DNA of 64,000 nucleotides, taken from DATFQI01 sp963831105. Lineage in GTDB: Bacteria > Actinomycetota > Thermoleophilia > Solirubrobacterales > Solirubrobacteraceae. The stretch is taken from assembly GCA_963831105.1 (NCBI GenBank), contig CAWHOS010000003.1:248001-312000 (forward strand). The letters are read 5' to 3'. The notes under the pieces were generated by a model. That model was not told the DNA's origin. It saw only the letters and a program-made list of their open reading frames with translations, and did no database searches. Below, piece by piece: positions 63,210-64,000 of the stretch (position 1 is the stretch's first letter; each line of letters begins with the position of its first letter). Both the position numbers and the translations under genes were made by a program.

Positions 63210-64000
63210 GCCGGCGCCGGGGCCCAGCGCGGGGCGCGCCGCTCGTGGATCGGCAGGTGCACGATCGCCGCGCCGAGGCCGAGCGCGATCGAGATCCACC
63301 ACATCGCGTCGTACGCGCCGGTCGCCTCGTAGATCGCGCCGCCCAGCCAGACGCCGGCGAAGGCGCCGACCTGGTGCGAGAGGAACACGAACCCGAACAG
63401 CATCCCGGCGTGCCGGGTGCCGAACATCAGCGCGACGAGGCCGGACGTCAGCGGGACGGTCGACAGCCACAGCAGCCCGAGCGCCGCCCCGAACAGCAGC
63501 ACGGTCACCGTCGAGGTCGGCAGCACGACGAACAGCAGGAAGGCGACCGCGCGCGAGAAGTAGATGCCCGACAGCAGCAGCCGCTTGCTCATGCGCCCGC
63601 CGAGCACGCCGGCGGTGTAGGCGCCGATCACGTTGAAGAGCCCGATCAGCGCGACGGACCACGCCGCCAGCGAGGCGCTGAAGCCGAGGTCGCCGAGGTA
63701 CGGCGGCAGGTGCGTGGTGACGAACGCGATGTGGAAGCCGCAGACGAAGAAGCCCGCCGTCAGCAGCAGGTAGCTCGGGTGCGACAGCGCGCCGCGGATC
63801 GCCTCGCGCGTGGAGACCTCCGGCTCGGCGTCGTCCTGCTCGCCGCGGCCGGTGAGCGCGATCGCCAGCAGCGGCACGAGCGCGACGAAGAACGACAGCA
63901 TCACGAGCGCGGTGACGGCCCCGTAGCCCGCGATGAACGCCTGGCCGAGCGGGGCGAACAGGAACTGGCCGAGCGAGCCGGCCGCGGTGGCGAGGCCCAT
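63206..64000 (-). CDS. MFS transporter, C-terminal part (cut by window edge)
   Basis: A major-facilitator protein of which 264 residues are visible: TM segments GSLGQFLFAPLGQAFIAGYG, ALVMLSFFVALVPLLAIALT, LLLTAGFFVCGFHIAFVTTH, SVALIGLFNVIGAYTAGVLG, SRAVAFLLFVVLPTSTVTVL, MLFGFVFLSHQVGAFAGVWL and ISIALGLGAAIVHLPIHERR. The pattern LPPYLGDLGFS and the GGRMSKR loop match MFS members near the oxalate/formate-antiporter and MCT-like groups. The ATG at the window edge is probably internal, because about five N-terminal helices are missing. Substrate unknown. Coupled to the small membrane protein downstream. Confidence 0.85.
   Translation of the reverse strand: MGLATAAGSLGQFLFAPLGQAFIAGYGAVTALVMLSFFVALVPLLAIALTGRGEQDDAEPEVSTREAIRGALSHPSYLLLTAGFFVCGFHIAFVTTHLPPYLGDLGFSASLAAWSVALIGLFNVIGAYTAGVLGGRMSKRLLLSGIYFSRAVAFLLFVVLPTSTVTVLLFGAALGLLWLSTVPLTSGLVALMFGTRHAGMLFGFVFLSHQVGAFAGVWLGGAIYEATGAYDAMWWISIALGLGAAIVHLPIHERRAPRWAPAPA

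Overview
The window reads as a chromosomal stretch of a very high-GC actinobacterium. Codon third positions are almost all G or C, the GlgE-TreS-maltokinase glucan pathway is present, and several start codons sit 6-10 bases behind a TANNNT -10 box, which suggests leaderless mRNAs. The mix of ANTAR regulator, secreted beta-propeller and Tat proteins, and gabD2- and DUF3159-type genes fits a Solirubrobacterales/Thermoleophilia-like soil lineage. That taxonomic guess rests on gene content only. I see no rRNA, tRNA, CRISPR array, prophage or insertion sequence. Genes are packed tightly, with many 1-4 base start/stop overlaps, and no gene-free gap exceeds about 250 bases.

Layout. 1-5.3 kb: glgE-treS-mak operon (minus strand) facing malQ: trehalose/maltose to alpha-glucan. 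5.3-16.7 kb: secreted protein, methyltransferase + DUF3159 protein, three-PAS GGDEF-EAL protein, SGNH hydrolase, aldo/keto reductase-like protein, secreted metalloprotease-like protein, penicillin-acylase-family hydrolase, YqgE. 16.7-23.8 kb: OmpR/EnvZ-type two-component pair, a VOC / FAD oxidoreductase / YbdK-type ligase run, ABC-2 exporter, SRPBCC protein. 23.9-29.8 kb: S15/CocE hydrolase, a palindromic repeat, then the most unusual block: a soluble GAF histidine kinase fused to an ASCH domain, a tiny protein resembling sigma-factor region 3, a degenerate-receiver ANTAR regulator and succinate-semialdehyde dehydrogenase. 29.9-42.8 kb: Tat-exported unknown protein, PilZ protein, secreted protein, paired membrane GTPases, 2-hydroxyacid dehydrogenase, aldo/keto reductase, an S15/CocE gene that has lost its catalytic core, GNAT and TetR genes, zinc-ribbon protein, DoxX. 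42.9-53.4 kb: class B PBP, HrpA and RecD2 helicases (divergent), a second and larger copy of the palindromic repeat, secreted beta-propeller protein, ParB-like protein. 53.4-64 kb: fatty-acid oxidation pair (thiolase + hydratase/dehydrogenase), DUF4395, gamma-glutamyltransferase, alpha/beta hydrolase, LVIVD/PA secreted protein, TRIC-type channel, small membrane protein, MFS transporter.

Quality warning. At least eleven genes are interrupted by one or two (in two cases three) apparent single-base insertions, all of net +1. Protein similarity continues in the next frame each time. This looks more like sequencing or assembly error than mass gene decay, and it creates false fusions, for example aldehyde dehydrogenase with ANTAR. 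Where the reading can be followed through the shifts I annotate one gene.

Best leads: (1) the kinase-ASCH fusion and its neighbours, a signalling block in which two recognisable output domains (ANTAR, ASCH) belong to nucleic-acid-binding families; (2) a pair of long palindromic intergenic repeats sharing the same outer arms; (3) a recurrent leaderless promoter layout.
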